Below are positions 1-7,209 of a DNA stretch of 64,000 bases, piece by piece. The first letter of the stretch is position 1. Every line of letters starts with the position of its first letter. The notes below the pieces were generated by a model. It saw nothing but the letters and a program-made list of their open reading frames with translations, was not told the DNA's origin and did no database searches. The stretch is from Robertmurraya sp. FSL R5-0851 (GTDB lineage: Bacteria > Bacillota > Bacilli > Bacillales > Cytobacillaceae). The DNA lies in NCBI RefSeq assembly GCF_038002965.1, contig NZ_JBBOOE010000001.1, positions 2,337,001 through 2,401,000 of the forward strand, in the 5' to 3' direction. The position numbers and the translations under genes are program-made.

Positions 1-662
1 AAGGCATTATATAGCTCCGCAAATTCAATAGGTACAGGATTTGCTCCGTATGTTTCATATGTTTTAATTAAAATCTCAGAAGGTATAACTCTCATATTTT
101 TCCCACTTAAATCTGAGGGAGTAAGGATAGGGTCACCTTTACTTGTCATTGACTTAAAGCCCCCTGCCCAAAAACCAAATCCCTTAAATTTAACTGCCTC
201 GAGATGATCTAATGCTTTTGTACCTGCCTCCCCTGATAATACCTCCCAAATCTGATCCTCATTATTAGGCCATAAGAATGGATATTCAAAAACTTGAAGA
301 GTTTCTGCATTAAAGGAGGTAACAGTTGAAAGCAATGTTTGGGTCATATGTATGGTACCTAGTTGAACCTGTTCTGTTTGCTCTCTTATTGCACCTAGCT
401 GAAGGTTCGGATATAATTCTACTTTAATTTTCCCTTCCGATTTTTCCTCGACAAGCTCCTTGAATTTTTCAGCACCTACTGTTAATGGATGATCTGGTGG
501 AGTCATACCTGCCAATTTAATCGTTAGACTTTCTGCTTGACTACCTGTATTTTCATTCCCAGCACCTGTGGTAGATGATGAATTGCCACATCCGGTTAAA
601 AATAGGATTAGAATGAGTGTAAGACTAACTATTTTAGGGTAACTAAGCTTTATTCTCTTCAT
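1..662 (-). CDS. TRAP transporter substrate-binding lipoprotein, DctP family (3' end outside window)
   Basis: This would be the extracytoplasmic solute receptor of a tripartite ATP-independent periplasmic transporter, which binds a carboxylate-type substrate and hands it to the DctQM membrane pair. The reading frame stays open to the window edge, so only about 220 N-terminal residues are visible. They begin with a lipoprotein signal ending in the lipobox L-T-G-C (Cys about residue 24), then a Ser/Thr/Gly-rich linker, then the DctP-type start (KLAGMTPPDHPLTVGAEKF) and later GFGFWAGGFKSM. The ATG at 662 is preceded by a GGAGG at 670-674. The insertion element begins only about 50 bases upstream, so the native promoter may have been displaced. 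The substrate cannot be told. Confidence 0.85.
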   Translation of the reverse strand, partial: MKRIKLSYPKIVSLTLILILFLTGCGNSSSTTGAGNENTGSQAESLTIKLAGMTPPDHPLTVGAEKFKELVEEKSEGKIKVELYPNLQLGAIREQTEQVQLGTIHMTQTLLSTVTSFNAETLQVFEYPFLWPNNEDQIWEVLSGEAGTKALDHLEAVKFKGFGFWAGGFKSMTSKGDPILTPSDLSGKNMRVIPSEILIKTYETYGANPVPIEFAELYNA

Positions 663-684
663 GATAAATCCTCCCTCTATAAAT

Positions 685-698
685 GTTGATCTATCAAC
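685..698. promoter_or_regulatory. short palindrome upstream of the dctP-like gene
   Basis: GTTGAT and ATCAAC form a 6-bp inverted repeat with a 2-base centre, 23 bases upstream of the lipoprotein start. Its size and position fit an operator for a GntR- or LacI-type regulator, but no regulator gene is visible nearby. It could be chance. Confidence 0.3.
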
Positions 699-714
699 GG
701 TTTACCCCGTTGGT

Positions 715-1050
715 GGGGTGTCAAAAAAATATTTTTCGACACGTTCCCTAACAATATTTTTATATTATGTTAATCTATCCCAACACATGGGTACGCTACG
801 CGGTCACTACTGGATAATAGTGGTAAGTAGTGTTGGAGAATTATGTGATGCACAATGGATCTCTGCGTAGCTTATGATGACGTACCCTCCCATGTCTCTG
901 GGCATCAATGTGCCTACATTCCTTCGTTCGGTCTAGTCATAAGGCAGAGGCTAGCGAAGCTCCTATAGGGACTCAAGGTCGAATGGAAAAAATATTGCCA
1001 GCTTCTCCGTGTCATCCTGTTGTCTAGGTCTGTTAAGGGGATGTAGAACT
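715..1050 (-). ncRNA. candidate bridge (seek) RNA region of the IS110-family element
   Basis: This stretch lies between the transposase stop and the left inverted repeat and has no convincing gene. It contains local inverted repeats, for example CACTACT paired with AGTAGTG around 805-830. IS110-family elements are known to encode a structured guide RNA in their long non-coding end, on the 3' side of the transposase in the IS1111 subgroup. The assignment rests on position and family knowledge. I did not derive the guide loops. Confidence 0.35.
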
Positions 1051-2328
1051 TTACATAGCCTCTGCGAGACTAGGAATATCCTTCATCATTCGCTGAGCGT
1101 CAAACGCTTTGTGCTTTGTACATATTCCATGTAACACTTTTAATAGTTTTCCGCATAGTACCACGATAGATTGCTTCTTGCGTAACGGATTATCCTTACG
1201 GCTTGTGTAATACTCATGTAGTTTTCTAAAGGCTTCATTATGGCGAATCATCGGCATCATTACCCGGAAAAGGAGGGCGCGAAGCCTTCTTCTGCCTCTT
1301 TTGGAAATGCGTTTTTGTCCTTTATGCTGCCCAGAGGAATTTTCACGTAATGTTAGTCCCGCAAGTTTAATGATTTGGCGTGGATCTCTATAGTGTGAAA
1401 AGCTACCGATTTCAGCTAATAAATCGACAATTGTGATATCTCCAAGTGCTTGAACCGTTGAGAGCCATTCGTACTCTACGGATGTTTGTGTAAGTTCAAC
1501 TAAGTGCTGTGTAATACTTTCAATATCTTGTTCCAACTGGTGGTAACGGCGAACGAGTGTGGCGATTTCAATACGGGCCATCTCACGTCCCTCTGTTACT
1601 CCTATGGAGTTAGCAGCGACTTCAATGAGACGCATTGCTTTCGGTCTCTGGGGGGATTTGAGTCCCTCAACCTGACGATAAAGAGTTAAAACTTCATCGG
1701 GTTGTTTCTGATGAAGATCACTTGGAAATGGGGTACATTCAAGTACAGCCATAGCCATTTTTCCGAATGACGGAAACACCTGGGTAAACTCAGGAAAATA
1801 GCGATCTAACCAGCGAATCATCATATTTTTGACAGCTCCAAGTTCCTCTGTCAACTTACTTCTAAAGGTTGCGCCCACACGGAGTTCGGCTTCCATGTCT
1901 TTCAATATACGTGGATAACTGAAGCGTCCATCTTTTATAAGACGAGCGATTACTAGCGCATCTTTACGATCATGTTTGGTTGGTAGATTGTCGTCTAACT
2001 CTTTTGATCGCTTGACGTGCATAGGGTTGGCCATAACTAGGGGGATGCCTCGTTCTTCTAGAAAATAGGCTAAATTGAGCCAGTAATGGCCAGTAGGTTC
2101 AATCCCGACGATAACTTCCGTTTTCTCTTGTTCTTTCATTTCACTTAGAACACATTGATAGAAAAGCTCAAACCCATCTCGAGATTGAGAAACAGAGAAT
2201 GACTTTCGGAGCACCCGTCCACGATCATCCACAAAGCATGCGTAATGTGTACGTTTGGCAATGTCGATTCCAACAACAAGTGTTTTTTCGGTGACTTGAT
2301 TTATCTTCTGGTTTTGTTTAAAATTCAT
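1051..2328 (-). CDS. IS110-family transposase (DEDD recombinase)
   Basis: The protein catalyses guide-RNA-directed excision and insertion of the surrounding element. An N-terminal RuvC-like domain shows the DEDD residues: Asp in VVGIDIAKRTH near residue 20, Glu in VGIEPTGHYW, and two Asp in LPTKHDRKDALV. The C-terminal Transposase_20 domain carries LAGLTLRENSSGQHKGQ, containing the catalytic serine region, followed by KRISKRGRRRLR. The start at 2328 was chosen because AGGAGGA lies just upstream at 2334-2340; an in-frame ATG at 2394 would reach into the inverted repeat. The length of 425 residues is normal and the frame is intact, so the copy may be active. Confidence 0.93.
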   Translation of the reverse strand: MNFKQNQKINQVTEKTLVVGIDIAKRTHYACFVDDRGRVLRKSFSVSQSRDGFELFYQCVLSEMKEQEKTEVIVGIEPTGHYWLNLAYFLEERGIPLVMANPMHVKRSKELDDNLPTKHDRKDALVIARLIKDGRFSYPRILKDMEAELRVGATFRSKLTEELGAVKNMMIRWLDRYFPEFTQVFPSFGKMAMAVLECTPFPSDLHQKQPDEVLTLYRQVEGLKSPQRPKAMRLIEVAANSIGVTEGREMARIEIATLVRRYHQLEQDIESITQHLVELTQTSVEYEWLSTVQALGDITIVDLLAEIGSFSHYRDPRQIIKLAGLTLRENSSGQHKGQKRISKRGRRRLRALLFRVMMPMIRHNEAFRKLHEYYTSRKDNPLRKKQSIVVLCGKLLKVLHGICTKHKAFDAQRMMKDIPSLAEAM

Positions 2329-2387
2329 ATGGAGTCCTCCTTGGTTTACTAAGTTAGGGGTCATTTCGGTACACGATTTGACACCCC

Positions 2388-2712
2388 GTATCATACCAAG
2401 AGGGCTCTTTTTTGTTCAAGTCCCCGAAAATCCTTCTAACAGGAATGCTCCTATTTATTAAATGATCGTTTTGAATAACTCTAAAGCACAAATCCCATTT
2501 GTATGGTGTAGACAGTATGATGTAGACAGAGAACAGTGTACGTGTATTCTTTGTTATTTTTTGTTTATTTTTTATTTTCAAAAAATTAAAAACACAATTG
2601 GTTGAGTACATTTTACTTTTGTACCCAACCTTGTTTCAACTAATTAGGTACTATTTATCGAAAACACTTAATCTTATTCCCACATTTAATATAGTGAAAA
2701 TAAATTATAAAA
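2388..2712. other. intergenic region right of the insertion element
   Basis: I see no supportable gene here. The stretch is very AT-rich. A short open frame on the minus strand has no recognisable family and no good ribosome binding site. This is the flank into which the insertion element moved, and it may contain the separated upstream region of the dctP-like gene. Confidence 0.4.
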
Positions 2713-2746
2713 AAGCTATTTCTTCTTCTAGTTTATTTTCTAGCTT
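2713..2746 (-). terminator. probable terminator of the dsrE-DUF3891 operon
   Basis: AAGCTA and TAGCTT form a stem with a long AT-rich loop, followed on the minus strand by a T-rich run. It overlaps the stop codon of the DUF3891 gene. The stem is short, so efficiency is uncertain. Confidence 0.45.
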
Positions 2747-3554
2747 ACTTCCCGGTTATCCTCCAAGCAATTGTTTCTGTTTCCGTATGCTCTACTACAT
2801 CTTTCGCTTCCTGATGATTTTCATAGTCGCGATCTTCAATGATTCTACCTGGCACTGTCGTTACAAATTCTTCGTCAAACGGAAATGGATGAACAAGAAG
2901 TGTTCCATTCCCTTTAGCTTGGAGAGTTAAATTGATAGGATCACTTTTTTGTTTTGTTCTAATCGGACCTAATGTAATCTCATTTTCTATATTTGGATCA
3001 TTTAAGCCCATAAATAATCCCATTCGATCCATCACTTGGAAAAATTCGTATTGCATCCATACATTATCTTCAAACTCGCTACGCTTTTGATTTTTTTTCC
3101 AATACTGAAGCTTTACATCCACCCACTCTTTTTGAATAGTAGAAACTGTTTCATCCATAAAATCTACTAAATCGTCAGCGACCTTGTATGTAAAAGTAGG
3201 ATCATACCCGAATCTACTTGTATAAAGTCCAATCCAATGCATCCCCAACATCATCCCTGCATAGGGGTCCTGCTGTAATGTTTTACGATACCCTAACTCG
3301 TAAAATTCGACATGTTGTTTTAGATTTACATCCATAAAATTTCGCGGCCTTTTTTTATCAGGATTGAACAAAACCTCATCATCTGGTCCTTTCCAGCCTG
3401 AGTCATGCTTTTCAATTCCTAAACTTACAGATTCATGGTTTAACAGTTTCTCAAACTCTCCATTTCCCCATCTTCTTGCTACTTCACCCATTTGAATCGC
3501 GTGGTCATCCTGTCGAACTAACACTAGTTTGCCGTTCTGATTTGAGATAATCAT
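2745..3554 (-). CDS. DUF3891 family protein
   Basis: The 269-residue protein resembles the DUF3891 family, whose function is not established. It has conserved His/Asp-rich motifs near the N terminus, LVRQDDHAIQMGEVARRWG and GIEKHDSGW, and an internal GMHWIGLYTSRFGYDP. This HD-like spacing suggests a metal-dependent hydrolase, which is inference. There is no signal peptide or membrane segment, so it should be cytosolic. It overlaps the upstream isochorismatase-like gene by 4 bases (ATGA), pointing to translational coupling. It is the last gene of the TetR-adjacent operon. Confidence 0.75.
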   Translation of the reverse strand: MIISNQNGKLVLVRQDDHAIQMGEVARRWGNGEFEKLLNHESVSLGIEKHDSGWKGPDDEVLFNPDKKRPRNFMDVNLKQHVEFYELGYRKTLQQDPYAGMMLGMHWIGLYTSRFGYDPTFTYKVADDLVDFMDETVSTIQKEWVDVKLQYWKKNQKRSEFEDNVWMQYEFFQVMDRMGLFMGLNDPNIENEITLGPIRTKQKSDPINLTLQAKGNGTLLVHPFPFDEEFVTTVPGRIIEDRDYENHQEAKDVVEHTETETIAWRITGK

Positions 3555-4261
3555 TTGATTTTTTTCCTCACTTTCAATTTTTCCAGTTCCTCAATCACTT
3601 CATCAGTACTTATTACATCAGCATATTTTTGCTGCATATCAAACAAATTCATGGCATGAGTGGTAATCCCACGATCAAATACAGATTCTTCAGGTACGAT
3701 TACCTTATAATTATAGGAAAATGCATCTACTACTGTTGCTCTTACACACCCGCTAGTCGTACAGCCTGTAACAATCACACTATCAACATTATATTTAGTT
3801 AATTGAGTTACTAAGGGAGTACCAAAAAATGCACTAGGCTTCTTTTTTGATAGAATAACTTCTCCCTTTAATGGTTGTAGCTCTTCAACAACCTTTGTAC
3901 CTTTTGCACCCTCCAGCAACTCTGGATGGCTAAACAGCTGACCCTTTATCGCAACCCTGTCATTATTGCTGTCTTTATCTCCTTTAATAATTGTAAAGAT
4001 AACAGGTATTTCAACCTCACGCGCTTTATCTAGCACTCTCTTAATCTGTGGAATGGCTTCCCAACTTACAGAACCACAGCTAGTAGGATATTTTTCGATT
4101 GATTTTTCAATTTCTTCTGATTTGTCGCCGGTAAATCCATATTGAACATCAACGATAATTAGCGCTGGCCTCTTTCCCAATCCATAACTTTTTCCTAGGC
4201 CAGCTCCACTATACACTCTTCCATCCCGCTCATCTAGAAATTTCTCCCATATCCTCGCCAT
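3551..4261 (-). CDS. isochorismatase-like cysteine hydrolase (N-carbamoylsarcosine amidase type)
   Basis: Members of this superfamily cleave amide or related bonds with an Asp-Lys-Cys triad. All three elements are visible: Asp in ALIIVDVQYGFTG near residue 38, Lys in SKKKPSAFFGT, and Cys in VTGCTTSGCVRATVVDAF. The cis-peptide region before the nucleophile is typical. At 236 residues it is nearer the N-carbamoylsarcosine amidase branch than short nicotinamidases; the substrate is not identifiable. The gene sits between dsrE-like and DUF3891 genes with 11-base and -4-base spacing, so the three probably act in one catabolic or detoxifying process under the TetR repressor next door. Confidence 0.85.
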   Translation of the reverse strand: MARIWEKFLDERDGRVYSGAGLGKSYGLGKRPALIIVDVQYGFTGDKSEEIEKSIEKYPTSCGSVSWEAIPQIKRVLDKAREVEIPVIFTIIKGDKDSNNDRVAIKGQLFSHPELLEGAKGTKVVEELQPLKGEVILSKKKPSAFFGTPLVTQLTKYNVDSVIVTGCTTSGCVRATVVDAFSYNYKVIVPEESVFDRGITTHAMNLFDMQQKYADVISTDEVIEELEKLKVRKKIK

Positions 4262-4272
4262 TCAACTTCCCC

Positions 4273-4641
4273 CTATCCGTATGTAATAACCTTGTCACAT
4301 TGGGCTGTCATCTCCACTAGTACACTAGGAGAACCTAATTCTATATTTTTGCCTTTTAAATCCTCTTCGGTTACACCTCTTGCCGCGCATGAAATCTGCG
4401 AAAGAACAATTCGGCCATTAGCACCTAGAATTTCATTGACCGAATTCCTTAATTCGGTAGCTGTTACTCCAACTCCTAATACTGAATCAAGGTTTTCATC
4501 TTTCATTAGACCAACTGCACTTCCAGCTAAGAACATAGATACTTGATGTCCATCCCTAAGTGCTGTTTTAGCAATTAAGAATGCTCGATCTGCCTGTGTT
4601 GGAGATTCAATACCATGTGTTAAATGAATAAACAAATGCAT
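4273..4641 (-). CDS. DsrE/DsrF-like sulfur-relay family protein
   Basis: This small single-domain protein of about 122 residues matches the DsrE fold family: MHLFIHLTHGIESPTQADRAFLIA at the start, a central AGSAVGL segment, and a conserved cysteine region ISCAARGVTEEDL. Relatives move sulfur or act as peroxiredoxin-like small proteins; the exact role here is unknown. The start at 4641 follows a GAAAGGGGAA ribosome binding site; an in-frame ATG at 4668 lacks one. It is the first gene of a three-gene operon, and a perfect copy of the presumed TetR operator lies 58 bases upstream. Confidence 0.8.
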   Translation of the reverse strand: MHLFIHLTHGIESPTQADRAFLIAKTALRDGHQVSMFLAGSAVGLMKDENLDSVLGVGVTATELRNSVNEILGANGRIVLSQISCAARGVTEEDLKGKNIELGSPSVLVEMTAQCDKVITYG

Positions 4642-4698
4642 AAATAGTTCCCCTTTCTCTCTTTTCATTTTATGTTCAAATAATCATAACGCTCGATA

Positions 4699-4714
4699 GT
4701 TAGTACTCACTAAC
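4699..4714. promoter_or_regulatory. TetR-type operator upstream of the dsrE-like operon
   Basis: GTTAGT and ACTAAC are inverted around ACTC. The same 16 bases occur in front of the tetR gene at 5366-5381. Two identical palindromes at the two promoter regions flanking the regulator strongly suggest that it represses both units. Confidence 0.75.
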
Positions 4715-4749
4715 ATAATATATTTATTTCACCAATAATATTCCAACTT

Positions 4750-5343
4750 CTATCTTGTATACGTATAAATAGTAGATAGATTTTGGGCAAAATTTCTTAC
4801 TCCACCTTGAACAATTTCATCCTCAGAAATTTGTGTGATATTTTCTCCTTGCATAAATGAACGTGAGATAAAGTGTCCATAACACATATACAAAAAGTTC
4901 ATCGCATGTAGCTCATAGTTTGTTTCAACTACTAGACCTTTGCTATTCATTTCTTGAAAATACTTTACTAGCAATTCTTTTAACTGTCGGGGATGTTTAT
5001 TTACTTGCTCGTGCAAACCTGATACACTACCTCCTTCTTGGAGAGCGATTTTGATGACATTTTTATTTTTTTTCATTAATTTATGGTAGGTTTCTGCCAC
5101 CATTTGCAAATCCTTTTCTATTTCCCATACAATTCTTTGTTCGAAAATTTCTTTCATCTGAATGCTGTAATAATAACGATCTACGGCAGCTTCTAAAATC
5201 TTTTTCTTACTTCCAAAGTTTCGAAAAAGAGTCATCTCGCTAACCCCAGCTTTCTCTGCTATCTGTTTCGTAGTGGCACCTTTATACCCCTTCTTAGCCA
5301 TTAAATCAATTGCTACTTTTAAGATCTTTTCATTAATTGTCAT
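4750..5343 (-). CDS. TetR/AcrR family transcriptional regulator
   Basis: This 197-residue dimeric repressor has the TetR DNA-binding domain at residues 1-50: MTINEKILKVAIDLMAKKGY, then TTKQIAEKAGVSEMTLFRNFGSKKKI, the helix-turn-helix with its recognition helix. The remaining helical domain is the variable ligand pocket, so the inducer is unknown. The gene lies upstream of and parallel to the dsrE-like operon. A palindromic site lies 21 bases upstream of its own start and an identical core lies before dsrE, consistent with autoregulation plus control of the operon. Length is typical and the frame is intact. Confidence 0.9.
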   Translation of the reverse strand: MTINEKILKVAIDLMAKKGYKGATTKQIAEKAGVSEMTLFRNFGSKKKILEAAVDRYYYSIQMKEIFEQRIVWEIEKDLQMVAETYHKLMKKNKNVIKIALQEGGSVSGLHEQVNKHPRQLKELLVKYFQEMNSKGLVVETNYELHAMNFLYMCYGHFISRSFMQGENITQISEDEIVQGGVRNFAQNLSTIYTYTR

Positions 5344-5363
5344 GTTTGCTAACCACCTATTGT

Positions 5364-5383
5364 TTGTTAGTACTCACTAACAA
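5364..5383. promoter_or_regulatory. TetR-type operator upstream of tetR
   Basis: TTGTTAGT and ACTAACAA form a perfect 8-bp inverted repeat around ACTC. It lies just upstream of the tetR start and shares its 16-base core with the site before the dsrE-like operon. Confidence 0.75.
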
Positions 5384-5677
5384 TTTACCAATATTTCATA
5401 TTTATGTCAATTATATTTTCAGAATATTTAGTATAGCCCTTTCTATTACCTTATATTTACCCTTGTTTTTATTTCTATGTTTTTATCTTAGCAAGAGAAA
5501 TACGCTTCGTCTCAAAATTTGTTGCATTTTCTAACATAGAATTTTTTTAAAAAATGTCTATTTACTACTATTTTTCTAGGAATTTGGATGAATATGTAAC
5601 AATCGATCCAATACGAAAAGCACTGCTTTTGCGAGGCTTAGTGGTTGATAGAAATTCTATTATATAGCTAAATGAAC

Positions 5678-6277
5678 TTAATACACTTTATAAACTTGGC
5701 CAGTCTGAGCACCTTCAACACTCTTTACAAATGCATTGGCAACCTTGTTAGCTGATACTGGATTAAAGCCTTTAAAAAACACCTCATATTTTTCCAAGGA
5801 TTCCTCTAGAACGTTCGGACTGACGGTATTAATTCTTATATTACGGTTTAATTCTATCGCAGCAGATTTGACAAAACTAGCAACTGCACCATTAGCCATA
5901 GCAGCAGAACTACCTCTTAAAATAGGATCATCCATCATAATTCCAGTAGTTAGTGTAAAACTACCGCTATCATTGATATAATGTTGTCCTATCAATACTA
6001 GATTTACTTGACCCTTGAGTTTACTATTTATTGCGATATCATTTAGTTCAGGAGTAAGGTCACTCAACTGACCAAAGTGAGATGCTCCTGTTGTACTTAT
6101 CACAGCATCAATATTTGGTATATCTTTATACATTTGTTCGATACGATCTGGAGATGTAATGTCTACTAAATAATCTCCATTTGATTTACTTGCAATGATA
6201 ACTTCATGATTAGATTTTAACTTTTCCGCCACAAATTTCCCTATTGTCCCTGTACCACCAACTATAAGAATTTTCAC
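5678..6277 (-). CDS. short-chain dehydrogenase/reductase
   Basis: This is a cytosolic NAD(P)-dependent oxidoreductase of the SDR type. The N-terminal dinucleotide site is VKILIVGGTGTIGKFVAEKL, with the TGxxGxxG-like spacing. Later ISTTGASHFG replaces the usual NNAG motif, and the catalytic region lacks the standard YxxxK, so it belongs to a divergent short branch of about 199 residues. I chose a GTG start at 6277 because AGAGGAG lies 7 bases upstream; an upstream ATG at 6298 has no such site. It appears to be monocistronic. Substrate unknown. Confidence 0.75.
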   Translation of the reverse strand: MKILIVGGTGTIGKFVAEKLKSNHEVIIASKSNGDYLVDITSPDRIEQMYKDIPNIDAVISTTGASHFGQLSDLTPELNDIAINSKLKGQVNLVLIGQHYINDSGSFTLTTGIMMDDPILRGSSAAMANGAVASFVKSAAIELNRNIRINTVSPNVLEESLEKYEVFFKGFNPVSANKVANAFVKSVEGAQTGQVYKVY

Positions 6278-6415
6278 ACTCTCACTCCTCTTATTCATAT
6301 TATTCAGAATTATTATAACACCTAATGGTACTTATTTCTTAACATTTGTATCGTTTAAAATGTGTGTATAGGATTTATTTGTCCAAATTGTTGTATTTTC
6401 TTAACAACAAAAAAC

Positions 6416-6449
6416 ACTCACAAACATTGAATGGACAATATTTGTGAGT
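6416..6449 (-). terminator. rho-independent terminator behind the helicase remnant
   Basis: ACTCACAAACATTG and CAATATTTGTGAGT form a 14-bp stem with one mismatch and a 6-base loop; on the minus strand it is followed by TGTTTTTTGTT. It ends the decayed helicase and the operon above it. Confidence 0.8.
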
Positions 6450-6457
6450 TCCGTCAT

Positions 6458-7159
6458 CTAAATCAATTTATCCTTCCCAAATTTCACTTTTGTCAGAGAC
6501 AAATGAAAAATTATTTTGGCGTAGCCAATCGAGAAAAGAATAATATCACGTTCATCTCCTTGGACATTTTCAATATTTTTCACAAAGATTCGCGCGTCTA
6601 AGTCTCTAGCCATCATTTGATTGTAAACTGCATTAAATTGCTCATCTTCATTTGCCTTATCTTCTATCAGGTCCATTATTTTAGATTGTTGTTTGGCGTT
6701 AAAGGTAATAATCCCAACTTTTTACCAGGTTGAAGTAGTAAAATCTCCTTCAGAGTTTTTACTACTTCAACTGCTTCTATCTCATTTGATTGATTTATCC
6801 ATCTTCCTTCTACCTTTTTCCATTCAATAGCTGGAGGCTTTCTAAATGAAATTACATTAGGTGTAAACTGTACATGACCATTGTAAAAAGCATGATGCGA
6901 GAAGTTAATGAGCTCTTCATATTTCGATCGATAATGCCATTGAAGAATTTTCTCAGGAAACCTTCTTTTCGCCAAATTTCAATAGGCTAACAGATTCATC
7001 TGTATCATACTGCTCATCTTCGTCCTCATCAACTACAACCGACGTTTGAAACATATAGAATGGTGGTAGCTGCTTCTCGTCGCCTGCAATAATGACCTGT
7101 TTTGCGCGATATACAGACGGGATCCCGCTTTCAACCAACCGTACATTGTGATTCCTCAA
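6458..7159 (-). pseudogene. decayed SF1 (AAA_11/AAA_12-type) helicase fragment
   Basis: Three consecutive reading-frame pieces on the minus strand give the C-terminal motor motifs of one superfamily 1 DNA/RNA helicase in order: IIAGDEKQLPP (motif III region), ILQWHYRS (motif IV region) and VKNIENVQGDERDIILFSIGYA (motif V region). They lie in different frames around 6960 and 6676, the Walker A half is absent, and the arginine-finger motif after GYA is lost. This is therefore a remnant rather than a set of small genes. It directly follows the McrC-like gene and may once have belonged to the same system. Confidence 0.8.
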
Positions 7160-7209
7160 AGAAACACGATTTTGGATGATATATTAAATCAAATTTTATT
7201 TAACAAGCT

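Larger units (their letters stand above)
715..2387 (-). mobile_element. IS110-family insertion sequence (IS1111-like subgroup)
   Basis: The element contains one DEDD transposase gene and is bracketed by an 11-bp inverted repeat, GGGGTGTCAAA at 715-725 and TTTGACACCCC at 2377-2387. IS110 elements proper usually lack inverted repeats, whereas the IS1111 subgroup has subterminal ones, so these repeats favour IS1111; the true tips may lie a few bases outside. No target duplication is expected in this family. The 336-base non-coding stretch lies 3' of the transposase, where IS1111-type elements carry the guide RNA. The element sits between the dctP-like gene and the DUF3891 operon. Confidence 0.8.

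Noticed and set aside
661..870. Open plus-strand frame of 69 codons across the left end of the insertion element
   Set aside because: It runs antisense to the dctP ribosome binding site and across the IS boundary, with no recognisable composition or ribosome binding site.
2354..2611. Open minus-strand frame of 85 codons right of the insertion element
   Set aside because: It crosses the inverted repeat of the element, starts in very AT-rich DNA and has no ribosome binding site; the sequence is not recognisable.
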